NCBI GenBank assembly: GCA_013286165.1
Contig: JABDGF010000007.1
Span: forward strand, 1-64,000
Direction of reading: 5' to 3'
Origin: Acidobacteriota bacterium
GTDB taxonomy: Bacteria > Acidobacteriota > Terriglobia > Acidiferrales > UBA7541
Length of the DNA: 64,000 nt
Shown here: positions 44,247 through 54,346 of the stretch, piece by piece
How positions within the stretch are numbered: position 1 is the first letter of the stretch
Layout of the letters: each line of letters opens with the position of its first letter
Position numbers and translations under genes: made by a program
Notes under the pieces: generated by a model
The model's database searches: none
Told to the model about the DNA's origin: nothing
Seen by the model: the letters and a program-made list of their open reading frames with translations, nothing else

Positions 44247-47147
44247 CTATTCCAGCGGAATTTTGTAGAGGTTGCGGCGGACGACATTGTCCGTGTAAAC
44301 GTAGGTGTTCACGTCGAGCGCGTCCTCAACGGGCCGCTTGATCACGATCGATCCCTTCTCGGCGACCGCGTCTTCAAACGTGGCGAAGCCATTCGCGGGC
44401 ATGTGCGCCGACCCGGTAGCCGGATCCTTCGGAACGGCGACGACGCTGCCGGCGTGCAGTCCCATTCCCATCAGCACGTACTTTCCGCTCCGTTCCCATA
44501 CCATGCCGCAAAATCCGCGGCACACCACGATCGGCTCGCTGCCGTCGAGCGGCTGCAGCACGCCGTATGCGGGAATATCCGGATCGGTTACGGCGAGATA
44601 AACGTAAGCCCACTTCCCGTCCGGGGAGCCGCCGTAATATTCCACGATCGGCTTGTCGATAATTTTCCGCCGGCCGGAACCATCCTGCTTCTCCGCGACC
44701 AGATAGTTCTTCCCGCTTTCATTGGAGCGCACCAGAATTTCGCCGCTCGGCAGGAAGAACGGCGAGTCTTCCACACGATCGCCGGAAATCTTCACGGGCG
44801 GGCCGCGGCGGTCCGTCGGAGCCACCCACACGCTCGACGAATGTTGATCGCGCTGCACGAACGCCACGGATTTCTCGTCCGCCGAGATCGTGTAGTTTTC
44901 CATGCCATACCCGGGCACCACCGGATCGGCATGATCCGCGTGAAGCGGCTTCGACCACAATTCGGCATCGTGCGTTTGCGGGTTCACCTGCAGAAAATAG
45001 ATTTTCTTGCCGTCCGGCGAAAATCTCGCCTCGTAGGTATTTCCGATCGAACTAAGCGGCGTGTCGCCGTCCTTGTCGTGAAAATAGGCGGTCGATTCGC
45101 TATTGCCCACCGACGTCACCAGGAATTTTCCGTCGCCGGACATCGCGATATTTTCCTGCGTCGTCGGCCCTTGCGTGATTTGCTCGAGTTTCCCGTCCGG
45201 GTACCGCATGCGCCAGATGTGAAAGCCCAGGCCCGTATCGAAGTCGAAGTACATCCACTTTCCATCCTGCGACCATGCCGTATCGCGGCACACGCTGTCC
45301 GGAGGCGTCAGTTCGCGCGGGTGCGTCGCGTCGTGGAACGGAATGATCGAGCACGGCCCGACTACGCCCGCGCCGTCCATCGTCACGATGAGCACCGACT
45401 TTCCATCGGGCGACAGGTGCGAGTGGTGGATCATCCCGCGCTGCTGCGGCGACTCGTAAACCAGGCGGCGGTTCCCGCGCGCCAGATCGCTGGTGACCAG
45501 AACCATGTGCAGACCGCCGCCGACAATCTCGCTGTAGAGCAGCGATTTTCCGTTGTCGATCCAGCTCGGTGACGATGCGTTCGGGAGCATCAGCGTAGGC
45601 TGGCCGCCCCCGACCGTGCTGGCCTGGTACACGTTCCACGGATCCACGGTGCCGTAGGTGATCAGCGAGCTGTCCGGCGTGAAGGCGAGCGCGAGCTTGA
45701 TGGAGTCGTCGTGCGTCACCTGCACCGGCGTGCCGCCTGCGAGCAGCTGCACGTAAACCTGGCCTTCAGCCATCCACGAGCTGTTGCCGCGCAGGTAGGC
45801 GAGCATCCTGCCGTCAGGCGAGAGCGCGGGATAAACGACCGAGTCGTTGAAGAAAGTCAGCTGCGTCCAATCTTTCGGATCGGGAATCGGCAGCGGCGAC
45901 CGCTCTTTCCAAACGTAAAGCCCCGCAGTAACGAGAGCAGCGGCCGCTACGGCGCCAATCAAGCCGCGCACGATCGTGGCGCGCCCCGGCCTGCGGTGCG
46001 TGGCGCCCGACTGCGCGCCATGCTCGACGGAACCAGCCAAGCCCGTCGCCAGCCCTGCCGCGGATGCGGAGCCCGTCGATTCCGCCGTTGCGCCGCGCGG
46101 CGTGGATCCGCTGCGCGAACCCGACGCCGGCGCTTCGTATGCTGGAGCGATGATCGTATCCGAGCCGGGACCGCCGCCCGGCGCCACCCGCGGCCGCTGC
46201 CCTTCCTGAGGCGACTGCCCTGGTGATTGATAGATGGCGGAGTGCCCGCTGCCGCTGTCGCGCTTCAGCCTCTGTAAGTCGGAGTGAAAATCAGACGCAT
46301 GTTGGTATCGCAGCGCGCGATCCTTTTCCAGCGCGCGGGAGATGATCGCTTCAAGCTTCGGCGACACATCAGGATTAGCCCGCGACGGCGCCACAGGCTC
46401 GCGATTCAGGATCGCGTCGAAAATCACGCCCGGCGTCTCGCCGCGGAACGGCATCGCGCCCGTCGCCATTTCGTAAAGCACCACGCCAAAAGAAAAAAGA
46501 TCCGTGCGCGCGTCCAGCTCCTTGCCTCGCACCTGCTCGGGCGACATGTACGCCACGGTGCCAACCGTCGAGCCGGGGCTTGTCATCACCTCATCCGGCG
46601 GATGCTGATCGGCGGTGGGCGCGGCAGTGATACCGGAATTTTGCGACGCGCCGACTTTCGCGAGGCCGAAGTCGAGGATTTTTGCGTGGCCTCGCTTGGT
46701 GACAAAAATATTCGCCGGTTTGATGTCGCGATGGATGATGCCCTTGGCGTGCGCGGCTTCCAGCGCGTCGGTGATTTCCAGGCTCAGCGTGAGCACCCGG
46801 TCGAAATCCATCGGCCGGCCGTTGATCTCGTGGCGCAGCGTTTCGCCTTCGAGATATTCCATGGCGATGAACGCGCGCGTTTTGCCGTCCACTTCGCCTT
46901 CGCCCACGTCGTAGATCGTGCAGATGTTGGGGTGATTCAGCGCGGAGGCAGCGCGGGCTTCGCGATCAAAGCGCGCGAGCGTGTGCGCGTCGTCGGCCAG
47001 CGATTCGGGCAGGAATTTCAGCGCGACGGGGCGGCCCAGGCGCGTGTCCTCGGCCTTGTAAACCACGCCCATGCCTCCGCCGCCAATTTTTTCCGTGATG
47101 CGGTAATGCGAGATGGTTTTACCCAGGAAGGGGTCGGAGGCGGGCAT
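44247..47147 (-). CDS. membrane Ser/Thr protein kinase with beta-propeller (PD40) sensor
   Basis: The protein has 966 residues from ATG 47147; the frame also allows TTG 47156, and neither has a strong ribosome binding site. The kinase domain covers about 14-290: [14 protein letters not shown], Lys44 in VALKF, catalytic Asp141 in [15 protein letters not shown] at 159-161 and [11 protein letters not shown] Ser/Gly/Pro linker leads to one membrane helix at about 391-412. The outer part contains TolB-type PD40 blades ([40 protein letters not shown]). It should couple an extracytoplasmic ligand to phosphorylation. It is divergent from the toxin-antitoxin operon. Confidence 0.94.
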   Translation of the reverse strand: MPASDPFLGKTISHYRITEKIGGGGMGVVYKAEDTRLGRPVALKFLPESLADDAHTLARFDREARAASALNHPNICTIYDVGEGEVDGKTRAFIAMEYLEGETLRHEINGRPMDFDRVLTLSLEITDALEAAHAKGIIHRDIKPANIFVTKRGHAKILDFGLAKVGASQNSGITAAPTADQHPPDEVMTSPGSTVGTVAYMSPEQVRGKELDARTDLFSFGVVLYEMATGAMPFRGETPGVIFDAILNREPVAPSRANPDVSPKLEAIISRALEKDRALRYQHASDFHSDLQRLKRDSGSGHSAIYQSPGQSPQEGQRPRVAPGGGPGSDTIIAPAYEAPASGSRSGSTPRGATAESTGSASAAGLATGLAGSVEHGAQSGATHRRPGRATIVRGLIGAVAAAALVTAGLYVWKERSPLPIPDPKDWTQLTFFNDSVVYPALSPDGRMLAYLRGNSSWMAEGQVYVQLLAGGTPVQVTHDDSIKLALAFTPDSSLITYGTVDPWNVYQASTVGGGQPTLMLPNASSPSWIDNGKSLLYSEIVGGGLHMVLVTSDLARGNRRLVYESPQQRGMIHHSHLSPDGKSVLIVTMDGAGVVGPCSIIPFHDATHPRELTPPDSVCRDTAWSQDGKWMYFDFDTGLGFHIWRMRYPDGKLEQITQGPTTQENIAMSGDGKFLVTSVGNSESTAYFHDKDGDTPLSSIGNTYEARFSPDGKKIYFLQVNPQTHDAELWSKPLHADHADPVVPGYGMENYTISADEKSVAFVQRDQHSSSVWVAPTDRRGPPVKISGDRVEDSPFFLPSGEILVRSNESGKNYLVAEKQDGSGRRKIIDKPIVEYYGGSPDGKWAYVYLAVTDPDIPAYGVLQPLDGSEPIVVCRGFCGMVWERSGKYVLMGMGLHAGSVVAVPKDPATGSAHMPANGFATFEDAVAEKGSIVIKRPVEDALDVNTYVYTDNVVRRNLYKIPLE

Positions 47148-47211
47148 GCACCGCAAATTTTATGGTGAGGTTAGTAGCAAGTCAACGCGCGACGCAATCC
47201 TCTGTGTGCAC

Positions 47212-47231
47212 GTGGAATAGGCACGTTGTGC
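47212..47231. repeat. half family B unit
   Basis: GTGGAATAGGCACGTTGTGC, then CTCCGGGTGCC, matches the left arm of the family B repeats. No right arm follows. Confidence 0.5.
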
Positions 47232-47269
47232 CTCCGGGTGCCTCATGCCGATTGCACTTCGGAACCGTC

Positions 47270-47298
47270 TTAGCTACACTAGGTTAGCTAAGAGCTAA
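47270..47298. promoter_or_regulatory. likely antitoxin operator
   Basis: TTAGCT AAG AGCTAA (47284-47298) is a perfect 6-bp inverted repeat with a three-base spacer just before the antitoxin start, and a third TTAGCT half-site lies at 47270-47275. Phd-type antitoxins bind such palindromes to repress their own operon. Confidence 0.7.
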
Positions 47299-47300
47299 AT

Positions 47301-47531
47301 ATGGCGATCTTCTCCGTTCATAAAGCTAAGACCAATCTCTCGCGTCTGCTCAAGAAGGCCGAGGCAGGCGAAGAGATCGTAATCGCCCGTGGCGCAACGC
47401 CCGTAGCGCAGCTCGTCGCAGTGCGCGGGATCAAGGGCAAGCGCAAGCCCGGCTCCATGAAGGGAAAGCTGCGCGTGGGCCGCGAATTCTTCGAGCCGTT
47501 GCCGCCGTCTGAGCTGAAAGGTTGGCGTTAA
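47301..47531 (+). CDS. Phd/YefM-family antitoxin
   Basis: The protein has 76 residues. It starts MAIFSVHKAKTNLSRLLKKA and continues EAGEEIVIARGATPVAQLVA, the standard Phd/YefM DNA-binding fold. The C-terminal KPGSMKGKLRVGREFFEPLP should wrap and block the PIN toxin. It is likely to bind the palindrome directly upstream. ATG 47301 is followed by the toxin gene four bases after the stop. Confidence 0.92.
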   Translation: MAIFSVHKAKTNLSRLLKKAEAGEEIVIARGATPVAQLVAVRGIKGKRKPGSMKGKLRVGREFFEPLPPSELKGWR

Positions 47532-47534
47532 GCA

Positions 47535-47921
47535 TTGCGCGTGCTGCTCGACACTCACGCACTGCTGTGGTGGCTCACGAACGACCCTTCCCTATCCACC
47601 AAGGCGCGGCGCTTCATACAGGAACCGCACAACACCGTTCTCGTCAGCGCGGCCTCCGCGTGGGAGATCGCGATCAAAGTTCGCCTAGGAAAACTTCGAT
47701 CGGCGGAAGAACTGGTCGGCGATTTCTCTGTGCGCATGGATCGCGAGGGATTCGAAGAACTCCCGATTTCCGCTGACGACGCGATCCGCGCGGGCCTGCT
47801 ACCGGCGCACCATTCCGATCCGTTTGATCGCATGCTGATCGCGCAAGCCCAGACGGGCAGCATTCCCATCGTCACGAATGAGCGCGCGTTCGATGTGTAC
47901 GGCGTCCGCCGGCTTTGGTAA
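47535..47921 (+). CDS. PIN-domain toxin (VapC-like ribonuclease)
   Basis: The protein has 128 residues. The start is TTG 47535, three bases after the antitoxin stop, so translation is probably coupled. The PIN fold metal site is visible: Asp6 in LLDTHALLWWL, Glu44 in SAWEIAIK, Asp98 in DPFDRMLIA and Asp120 in ERAFDVYG. PIN toxins cut RNA when released from the antitoxin. The pair forms one operon with the Phd gene. An alternative start is GTG 47541. Confidence 0.93.
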   Translation: MRVLLDTHALLWWLTNDPSLSTKARRFIQEPHNTVLVSAASAWEIAIKVRLGKLRSAEELVGDFSVRMDREGFEELPISADDAIRAGLLPAHHSDPFDRMLIAQAQTGSIPIVTNERAFDVYGVRRLW

Positions 47922-48003
47922 CGCCATCGCTGCGCGCCCAACGTTCCTGTGAATCGCGCGCGCTGCGTTGACTAACCCCGCGCGTGAACCTAAGATGTGC
48001 GCG

Positions 48004-50829
48004 ATGCCGGACGCGCCCTCCCTCGTAGGCCAAACAATCGCGCATTACAAAGTGGTGGAACGGCTCGGTGGCGGCGGCATGGGCGTCGTTTACAAAGCCG
48101 AAGACACCAAGCTCGGCCGCATGGTCGCGCTGAAATTCCTGCCCGACGACGTCTCACGCGACAAAGTGGCGCTTGACCGGTTCCTTCGCGAAGCGCGCGC
48201 CGCCGCCGCACTGAGCCATCCCAACATCTGCACGATTTTCGAAATCGGCGAATTCGAAGGCCGCAGCTACATCGCGCTCGAGCTCCTCAAAGGCGCTACG
48301 CTGAAGCACCGCATCAGCGGCGGCCCACTCGACATCGAGGCCATCCTCGAATCCGGCATCCAGGCAGCAGACGCGCTCGACGCCGCGCATCACGAAAACA
48401 TCATCCACCGCGACATCAAGCCCGCGAATATTTTCCTCACCGATCGCGGCCAGACCAAAATTCTCGACTTCGGCCTCGCAAAAGTCGTCGCGCCGGGCAG
48501 CCCCAGCGGCTTCACGGAAACCGGCGGCGCGTCCGCCAGCCCGGAAGATCCAAATCTCACCAGCCCCGGCGTCGCCGTCGGCACCGTCGCCTACATGTCT
48601 CCCGAGCAGACGCTCGGCAAGGACCTCGACCCGCGCACCGACGTTTTTTCGCTCGGCGTTGTAATTTACGAAATGTCCACCGGACGCCAGGCCTTCAGCG
48701 GCTCCACGTCCGCCGCCATTTTCGACGCGATCCTGAATCGCGCGCCCGTCGCGCCCGTGCGCGTGAATCCCGACGTGCCCGCCGAGCTCGAGCGCATCAT
48801 CAATAGGAGCCTCGAAAAGGATCGCACGCTGCGCTACCAGACCGCCGCCGACCTGCGCGCAGACCTCAAGCGCCTCCAGCGCGATTCCAGTTCCGGCCGC
48901 ACCGCGGTCAGCGCAGTCGGCGCCGATCCCGCCGCGAGCGGCAGTTCCCTTTCGACGCCCTCAGCATCAGGCGGAGCAGCACTTCCGCCGTCGGGTACGC
49001 ACGCGGCCACCGCTGCCACGGCACACTCATCATCGAGCGGCTCCGGCAGCGCCGCGATCGTTTACGGCGAAGCCAAAAAGCACAAAGGCAAGCTTCTCGC
49101 TGCCGTCGCCGCCGTCGCGATCCTCGTCGCCGCGCTCATCGCATTCTACGCGTACAAGAATCGCAAGCCGTCCTTCACGCTAAACACGCAGGACATGAAA
49201 ATCGAAACGCTCACGCAGTCCGGCAAAGCCGCCGGCGTGGCGATCTCGCCCGACGGCCAATATGTGGTGTATGTGCTGCGCGACGGCGAAATGGAAAGCC
49301 TCAACGTCCGCCAGGTTGCCACGGGCAGCGACGTCCAGATTCGTCCGCCCGCCGTCGTGGTCTATTACGGCCTCACGTTTTCTCCCGACGCGAACTACAT
49401 TTATTTCACCGAGTCCTCGAAAGACAATCCGCTTTACAGCTCACTTTACAAAATGCCGGTTTTGGGCGGCAGCCCGCAGAAAATCATCGACGACATCGAC
49501 ACTTCCATCAGCTTTTCGCCCGACGGCAAACAGTTCGCCTTCGTGCGCGGCGACACCGACAAAAACGAAGCCGATCTCTACCTCGCCGATGCCAATGGCT
49601 CGAATGCCCGATCGATCATCGCGATCTCCGGCAACGTCTCCTCTCAGGGACTGATCCGCCCCGCGTGGTCTCCTGACGGGAAGACAATTCTATTTTCCAC
49701 GCTGGCTCGAACCGGCGGCGGCAAAATCACCGAGGTGAACGCGGCAAACGGCGCGACGCGAATTTTCTATGAGACCAGAGGCTCCGTTGGCCCTGCGGTC
49801 TGGATGCCGGACGGAAATTCGTTTCTCGTCCCGATCCGTGACGATGGCGGCCCGAGAATGCCCGGCCAGCTGTGGACGATTTCCTATCCATCGGGGCAGG
49901 CGCACCGGCTGACCAACGACCTCACGGATTACAGTTTGGAGTGGCTGGGCATGACGCGCGACGCGTCCGCCTTCGTCTCGGTGGACTTCAGCTACACCCT
50001 CGACGCCTTCGTGTCGCATGCTCCGGACTTTTCACATGTGACTCCGATCCATTCGAATGGCGGCGCGGTGTACTACGTGGCTGCAATGAGCGCGGAAAGG
50101 GTGCTGCTGGTCACGCGCAGTGGAGAATTTTTTACCGCCAATTACGACGGCTCGCAGCAAACGCAGCTTCCGGTGAGCGATCGCAACATCACGTTCGCCA
50201 ATCCCTGCCTTACCGGCGACTACATCGTCTATTCCTCAAACGTCGATGGAAAATCCGACGCGTGGCGCATGAACGCCGACGGCTCGAATCCCATTCAGCT
50301 GACGCACTCAGGAAACGTCACCCTGCCCTTCTGCTCACCGAACGGCAAGGTCGTGACCTACTTCACCGGCAGCGACGACGGCGCATGGCTTGTGGGGATC
50401 GACGGCGGCGCGCCTGTGAAACTCAAAATGCCGCGTAAGGTTTCGCCGATCGCCCGAGTCTCGCCGGACGGGAAGTTAATCGCCTATGACGCCGAGGATG
50501 CGCAGGACCTCTCGCGGCCAGCCCGCTCCACCGCCGTCCCGCTCGAGGGCGGCCCCGCCGTCTTTTCGAACCCTTTGCTTCCGGGAACATCGCCACAAGC
50601 GATTCCGACGTGGTCGCCCGACGGACTGGCGATTGACGTTCCGGTGACTCGCGGCGGCATAGGAAATTTATGGCGCCAGCCGAACCACGGCGAGCCGAAG
50701 CAACTCACAAACTTCACCTCGCTCGAGATGACCAGTTTCTCGTGGTCGCCCGACGGCAAGACGCTCTTTACCGTGCGCGGCACCCGCACCAGCGACATCG
50801 TGCTCCTACAAGTTCAAAAGCCGCAGTAG
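48004..50829 (+). CDS. membrane Ser/Thr protein kinase with beta-propeller (PD40) sensor
   Basis: The protein has 941 residues from ATG 48004 (the frame is open from 47968; no strong ribosome binding site). The kinase domain covers about 14-290, with [14 protein letters not shown], Lys44, catalytic Asp137 in [16 protein letters not shown] at 155-157 and VAYMSPEQ. A Ser/Gly/Ala-rich linker leads to a membrane helix at about 363-383, then PD40 propeller blades ([39 protein letters not shown]). It is clearly paralogous to the divergent gene at 44247 over both halves. It probably senses an exported ligand. Confidence 0.94.
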   Translation: MPDAPSLVGQTIAHYKVVERLGGGGMGVVYKAEDTKLGRMVALKFLPDDVSRDKVALDRFLREARAAAALSHPNICTIFEIGEFEGRSYIALELLKGATLKHRISGGPLDIEAILESGIQAADALDAAHHENIIHRDIKPANIFLTDRGQTKILDFGLAKVVAPGSPSGFTETGGASASPEDPNLTSPGVAVGTVAYMSPEQTLGKDLDPRTDVFSLGVVIYEMSTGRQAFSGSTSAAIFDAILNRAPVAPVRVNPDVPAELERIINRSLEKDRTLRYQTAADLRADLKRLQRDSSSGRTAVSAVGADPAASGSSLSTPSASGGAALPPSGTHAATAATAHSSSSGSGSAAIVYGEAKKHKGKLLAAVAAVAILVAALIAFYAYKNRKPSFTLNTQDMKIETLTQSGKAAGVAISPDGQYVVYVLRDGEMESLNVRQVATGSDVQIRPPAVVVYYGLTFSPDANYIYFTESSKDNPLYSSLYKMPVLGGSPQKIIDDIDTSISFSPDGKQFAFVRGDTDKNEADLYLADANGSNARSIIAISGNVSSQGLIRPAWSPDGKTILFSTLARTGGGKITEVNAANGATRIFYETRGSVGPAVWMPDGNSFLVPIRDDGGPRMPGQLWTISYPSGQAHRLTNDLTDYSLEWLGMTRDASAFVSVDFSYTLDAFVSHAPDFSHVTPIHSNGGAVYYVAAMSAERVLLVTRSGEFFTANYDGSQQTQLPVSDRNITFANPCLTGDYIVYSSNVDGKSDAWRMNADGSNPIQLTHSGNVTLPFCSPNGKVVTYFTGSDDGAWLVGIDGGAPVKLKMPRKVSPIARVSPDGKLIAYDAEDAQDLSRPARSTAVPLEGGPAVFSNPLLPGTSPQAIPTWSPDGLAIDVPVTRGGIGNLWRQPNHGEPKQLTNFTSLEMTSFSWSPDGKTLFTVRGTRTSDIVLLQVQKPQ

Positions 50830-50934
50830 GCGTCCACGAAGTTTTGGAACTTCGCGCATCTCTTCACGTCAATACATACAGGACCGCCCAAGCGGTAACG
50901 ACATCGCAATGCTGAAGTGTGAGGAGGATCGATC

Positions 50935-51453
50935 ATGCAGACTACAAAGTTAAAATTCGCAGGCGCGCTCGCAATAGCCGTGCTGCTGGTGGCGACGCTT
51001 GCCTACGCCGCGCCCCAAGCTGCACCTACAGCCGCCGCAAATTTCGCCGGCACCTGGACCGTCGATATGCAAGGCGGTGGCGGACGCGGCCCCGGCGGCG
51101 ACGGAAATAACGGTGGAGGCGGGAACAACGGCGGTGGCAACAACGGCAGCAACAACGGAGAAAACGGCGGCGGCGGCGGGCGCCGCGGCATGGGCCCCTG
51201 GACCCTCGTGATCGTGCAGGACGGCAGCAACTACAAAGTCACGCACAAGACGCCGCGCGGCGACAATACGAATCCCGCGACCGTCACCGGAAACTCCATC
51301 ACGTGGACCGAAGAGCGCGACGGCCGCGACAGAAACAAAATGACCATCACGTGGAAAGGCACGCTCGACGGCGACACGATCACCGGCACCGTCGGCGGCG
51401 GCCAATTCACGCGTAATTTCACCGCCAAGCGCGGCGCAGCCAGCAGAAGCTAG
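50935..51453 (+). CDS. exported Gly/Asn-rich protein
   Basis: The protein has 172 residues. GAGGAGG precedes ATG 50935. A signal peptide covers 1-26 (FAGALAIAVLLVATLAYAA). A Gly/Asn low-complexity loop runs from about 46 to 84 (GGGGNNGGGNNGSNNGENGG). On either side is a lipocalin-like or beta-sandwich domain: FAGTWTVDMQ before it and WTLVIVQDGSNYKVTHKTPR, GNSITWTEERDG, KMTITWKGTLDGDTITGTV after it. This resembles small exported beta-barrel proteins with an insertion in one loop. No function is assigned. A terminator follows. Confidence 0.85.
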   Translation: MQTTKLKFAGALAIAVLLVATLAYAAPQAAPTAAANFAGTWTVDMQGGGGRGPGGDGNNGGGGNNGGGNNGSNNGENGGGGGRRGMGPWTLVIVQDGSNYKVTHKTPRGDNTNPATVTGNSITWTEERDGRDRNKMTITWKGTLDGDTITGTVGGGQFTRNFTAKRGAASRS

Positions 51454-51462
51454 CGCCTTTCC

Positions 51463-51596
51463 GAGTGCCGCACACTTTTCGTTCCAAAGGGTGCGTACCG
51501 AGCACAGCACAACAAAGCAGTAGTGCTCCCGAGCGAATCGATTTCGTTTCCTCACGCACCCTTTTGAAATGAAAAAGGGTGCGGCACCCGTAAAAT
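51463..51596. repeat. family A double-hairpin repeat, copy 3
   Basis: CCGAGTGCCGCACACTTTTC on the left opposes AAAAGGGTGCGGCACCCGTA on the right. The left arm is diverged. It lies between the Gly-rich gene and its terminator. Confidence 0.78.
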
Positions 51597-51614
51597 CACA
51601 ATTCCTCAAAAGAC

Positions 51615-51655
51615 CGCCCGGCGCGGATGTCCCCCACCGCGCGCCGGGCGTTTTT
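51615..51655 (+). terminator. rho-independent terminator
   Basis: CGCCCGGCGCG (51615-51625) and CGCGCCGGGCG (51640-51650) form a perfect 11-bp stem followed by TTTTT. The A run just before it may let it act for the minus-strand gene as well. Confidence 0.88.
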
Positions 51656-51697
51656 GCGCCGCGAGGATTCGGCGCAAAGTTGTTGTGTCGTTCGCCG

Positions 51698-53212
51698 CTA
51701 AAGCGACCGCAGGAAATTCAGCAGATCTTGCCGCTGTTGCGGGTTGAGTCTGTTGAACTGCGCGATCACCGCATTCGCCTCGCTGCCATTGCTCGAATGC
51801 GCTTCGATCGCCGTGAGCAATCCGCCGTTCGCGGGCGTCGCGCGGCCGTCGTGCAGGAAAAAATACCGCTGCCCCACGCCCCACAATGGCGCGGTGCGGA
51901 ATTCATCTCCCGCCGCCGCTCCCTGTGAAATATTGTCCGCAAGGCCCGAGCCCATGTTGTGCAAAAGCAAATCGGAATACAGATTTGCATTCTGGTTGCT
52001 TAAGCTCGACGTGAACGACGACGTGCCCGTGGGCAGCGATGGCGTGTGGCACATCGTGCAGTGCACCTGGTTGAACATCGCCTGCCCATCGGCGATCGAC
52101 GCCGACGACGGATTGCCGGGAATTCCCACCGATGACGGCGTGGGCGGCGCGAGGAAGCGCATGAAGTTCGCGAACGCCACCGTGTCACTGGGAATCGCCG
52201 CGCCCGACGCGGGGAAATTCGTCGAATCTTCCGGCGTTGCGTTGTACATGCAGTTCGACGGCGGCGACGAGCGCTCCTCGGGAAACAGTTCGTTCGTCAC
52301 GCCCATTTCCACGTTGTAAGCCTCGCCCGCGAAAATCTCCACGGACTTGTTCTGCGCTTTCCAGCCGAAGCGCGTCACCGTGCCGTCGTTGCCGCTGAGG
52401 TTGGGATGTCCGCTGATTCCGAGCGATTTCTTCAGCGACGCGTTCGCGTTCATGTTGCTGTAGATCGTCGCTTCGGAGATCGCCTCGATCAGCCCCGAAC
52501 CGAAAATCGGCGTCGGGATGCGGAAGATGATGTTGCCGAGCCTTTCCATTTGCGCGAAGTTCGGCTGCGCCATGGTGCACGCCTCCGCGTCTTCGCGCCC
52601 GGCGATAGTGAAAAGGTCGTGCACACCGCCGTCGGGCGTGGAGCTGACGCTTCCGTTGGAATTCAGCAAATACGGAAAGCGCACTTCACGCACCGGGCCG
52701 TCGCTCGCAAGGAACGGCGGGATGGAGTTTTTCGCACCGTAGTCGGTGGCCACGGCGAATTGCGGATTGAGCGGCGGGCTCGACCCGCCGATGCCCGGCT
52801 GCGAATGGCAGCTGCCGCAGCTATTGGAGTTGTAGGTAGGGCCGAGGCCGGTGCCGGGCTCGTTCGGCGCGCCGCCGCTCACCGAATCGACGGCGATGAA
52901 CCGCGCGAGGCCGTCCTGAAAATACGCCAGCTCTTGCGCGGACAGCGTCGCGAGCGGCGCACCCGATTCGCCGGCGCCTGCACGCACGCCGGGATCGTGC
53001 ACGTTCGACGAGCCTGCGTTGCTGGTGGTCGCCTCGGTTGCCTGCTGTGCGCTGCTGGACTGCTGGCCGCCGGCTTGCGTGACGCCAAGCAGTGCAAGTC
53101 CGGCGAGGCCGGCAAGCCACACGGCTCCGGCTGCCAGCTGTGATGTTCGCGTTACGGTTTGCTTGCGGGAGGACGAGTGGGCAGACTTCGACTTACATCC
53201 ATGGTTTCCCAT
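51698..53212 (-). CDS. di-haem oxidoreductase (DUF1111/DHOR family)
   Basis: The protein has 504 residues. ATG 53212 is preferred (AGGGGGA upstream) although the frame is open to 53377. The N-terminus has a twin-Arg-free signal or anchor (LAAGAVWLAGLAGLALLGVT). There are two c-type haem motifs, CGSCH (132-136) and CTMCH (385-389). Other family segments are EVRFPYLLNSNGSVS, RIPTPIFGSGLIEAI and RTAPLWGVGQRYFFLHDGRA near the end, which includes the distal region. Such enzymes act as periplasmic di-haem electron-transfer proteins or putative peroxidases. No cytochrome maturation genes are nearby. Confidence 0.92.
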   Translation of the reverse strand: MGNHGCKSKSAHSSSRKQTVTRTSQLAAGAVWLAGLAGLALLGVTQAGGQQSSSAQQATEATTSNAGSSNVHDPGVRAGAGESGAPLATLSAQELAYFQDGLARFIAVDSVSGGAPNEPGTGLGPTYNSNSCGSCHSQPGIGGSSPPLNPQFAVATDYGAKNSIPPFLASDGPVREVRFPYLLNSNGSVSSTPDGGVHDLFTIAGREDAEACTMAQPNFAQMERLGNIIFRIPTPIFGSGLIEAISEATIYSNMNANASLKKSLGISGHPNLSGNDGTVTRFGWKAQNKSVEIFAGEAYNVEMGVTNELFPEERSSPPSNCMYNATPEDSTNFPASGAAIPSDTVAFANFMRFLAPPTPSSVGIPGNPSSASIADGQAMFNQVHCTMCHTPSLPTGTSSFTSSLSNQNANLYSDLLLHNMGSGLADNISQGAAAGDEFRTAPLWGVGQRYFFLHDGRATPANGGLLTAIEAHSSNGSEANAVIAQFNRLNPQQRQDLLNFLRSL

Positions 53213-53456
53213 TTTGGTAATTCCCCCTGATACGGTTTTCGGCCCAAGGGACTGGATGCAAGCATCCTGAGGGAGGGAGAGGGTGCAGGCCCGAGGCGAC
53301 TGATTGCTACAACTGTTGCGACTGCTGATTGCGACTACTGTTGGCGGGATACTACTCCTCTCGTGTGGGCGTGTCACAAAAAATGTGACAAATATTTTGC
53401 GATGTTGTGGAGCGGCTTTGCTTTTTCGCCGTAGTACTTGTCAAGAGGGCGAAGTA

Positions 53457-53762
53457 CTAGTTGCGAAGCTCCGACGACTCCGCCTTAGGATTCGTGCGTC
53501 GGATGAAGAGAAGGCAGCACGCGCCGACAATATCCACAACACACATGACGACGAGAAATCGATGAATGTACACCGCGCGCGGCACCGAAATTCTGGACAG
53601 CGGGTCGAAATCTTGAAGGGTCACTACCCAATCGAGCCAATTCGTGATTGGGCTGCCTGGCTGCTTCGATACATCGATCAAGTGGAGTATGGCGATGAGA
53701 TTAAACAGAAACGCTACTACCACACAAAACGCAGCCAGGAGCCTGAGCAGGTATCGAGTCAC
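53457..53762 (-). CDS. small membrane protein (hypothetical)
   Basis: The protein has 101 residues. The start is GTG 53762, with no clear ribosome binding site. Two membrane helices are predicted: 5-28 (LLRLLAAFCVVVAFLFNLIA) and 69-87 (FLVVMCVVDIVGACCLLFI). The N-terminal helix is preceded by Arg residues. No family is recognised. It is close to another small membrane gene at 53801. Confidence 0.5.
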   Translation of the reverse strand: MTRYLLRLLAAFCVVVAFLFNLIAILHLIDVSKQPGSPITNWLDWVVTLQDFDPLSRISVPRAVYIHRFLVVMCVVDIVGACCLLFIRRTNPKAESSELRN

Positions 53763-53800
53763 AGAAAGTTAGACACCGCTGGCTTCGGAAATGCTCCCGG

Positions 53801-54115
53801 CTACGGCCTGTAGCCTGTGGCAAGAGCCCACGCCACAAATCCCAGCGTGACCACTCCAACCACCAGACACACAATTCCGCCAAATTCGAGCGCGTCAAAA
53901 TCCCCGGTAAGCACTCGCGTGGCGGCGATCAATCCACTTGCCTCCGCGGCTGCGCACACAATCAGAAAAATCGACGCGAAAAGAATCGCGTGCGCGCTCG
54001 GGTGCCCAGCGAAGAACACAAGCACGGGGTACATCAAAATGGCGGGCACAACGGTGAGTGCCGCAGCTTCCAGCAGATTGCGCTTGCGGCGCGCGGGCGT
54101 CTTTTGTGAAGTCAA
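53801..54115 (-). CDS. small membrane protein (hypothetical)
   Basis: The protein has 104 residues. The only long start is TTG 54115. Three membrane helices are predicted: 17-35, 43-64 and 79-98. It starts with a basic SQKTPARRKR segment, so the N-terminus should be cytoplasmic. No family is recognised. It may form an operon with the gene at 53457. Confidence 0.5.
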   Translation of the reverse strand: MTSQKTPARRKRNLLEAAALTVVPAILMYPVLVFFAGHPSAHAILFASIFLIVCAAAEASGLIAATRVLTGDFDALEFGGIVCLVVGVVTLGFVAWALATGYRP

Positions 54116-54346
54116 AGCGTACGGCTGCCTTTCACGCGCGGCGTTCGGGGCGAGACGCGCGAGCGGGCGAATACTTTATGCGATCAGTCCTCTTCCGGGC
54201 TGGACCGGGAATCGCCGCGATAATACCACCACCCCGATTGCAAACCAGACAATTCACGCATGAAAAAGCGGAGATGCGTCGCGACATGGTCCAACGGTAA
54301 CCGCACGATGACTAAAGCCTTTTGACATCCGGCCTGGCAGTGCGAT

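Noticed and set aside
44403-45572. Plus-strand frame of 389 codons opposite a kinase gene
   Set aside because: Arg/His-rich shadow of the propeller region.
53304-53813. Plus-strand frame of 169 codons over the two small membrane genes
   Set aside because: It has no ribosome binding site and is very basic; the minus-strand frames have membrane helices, though they too are uncertain.
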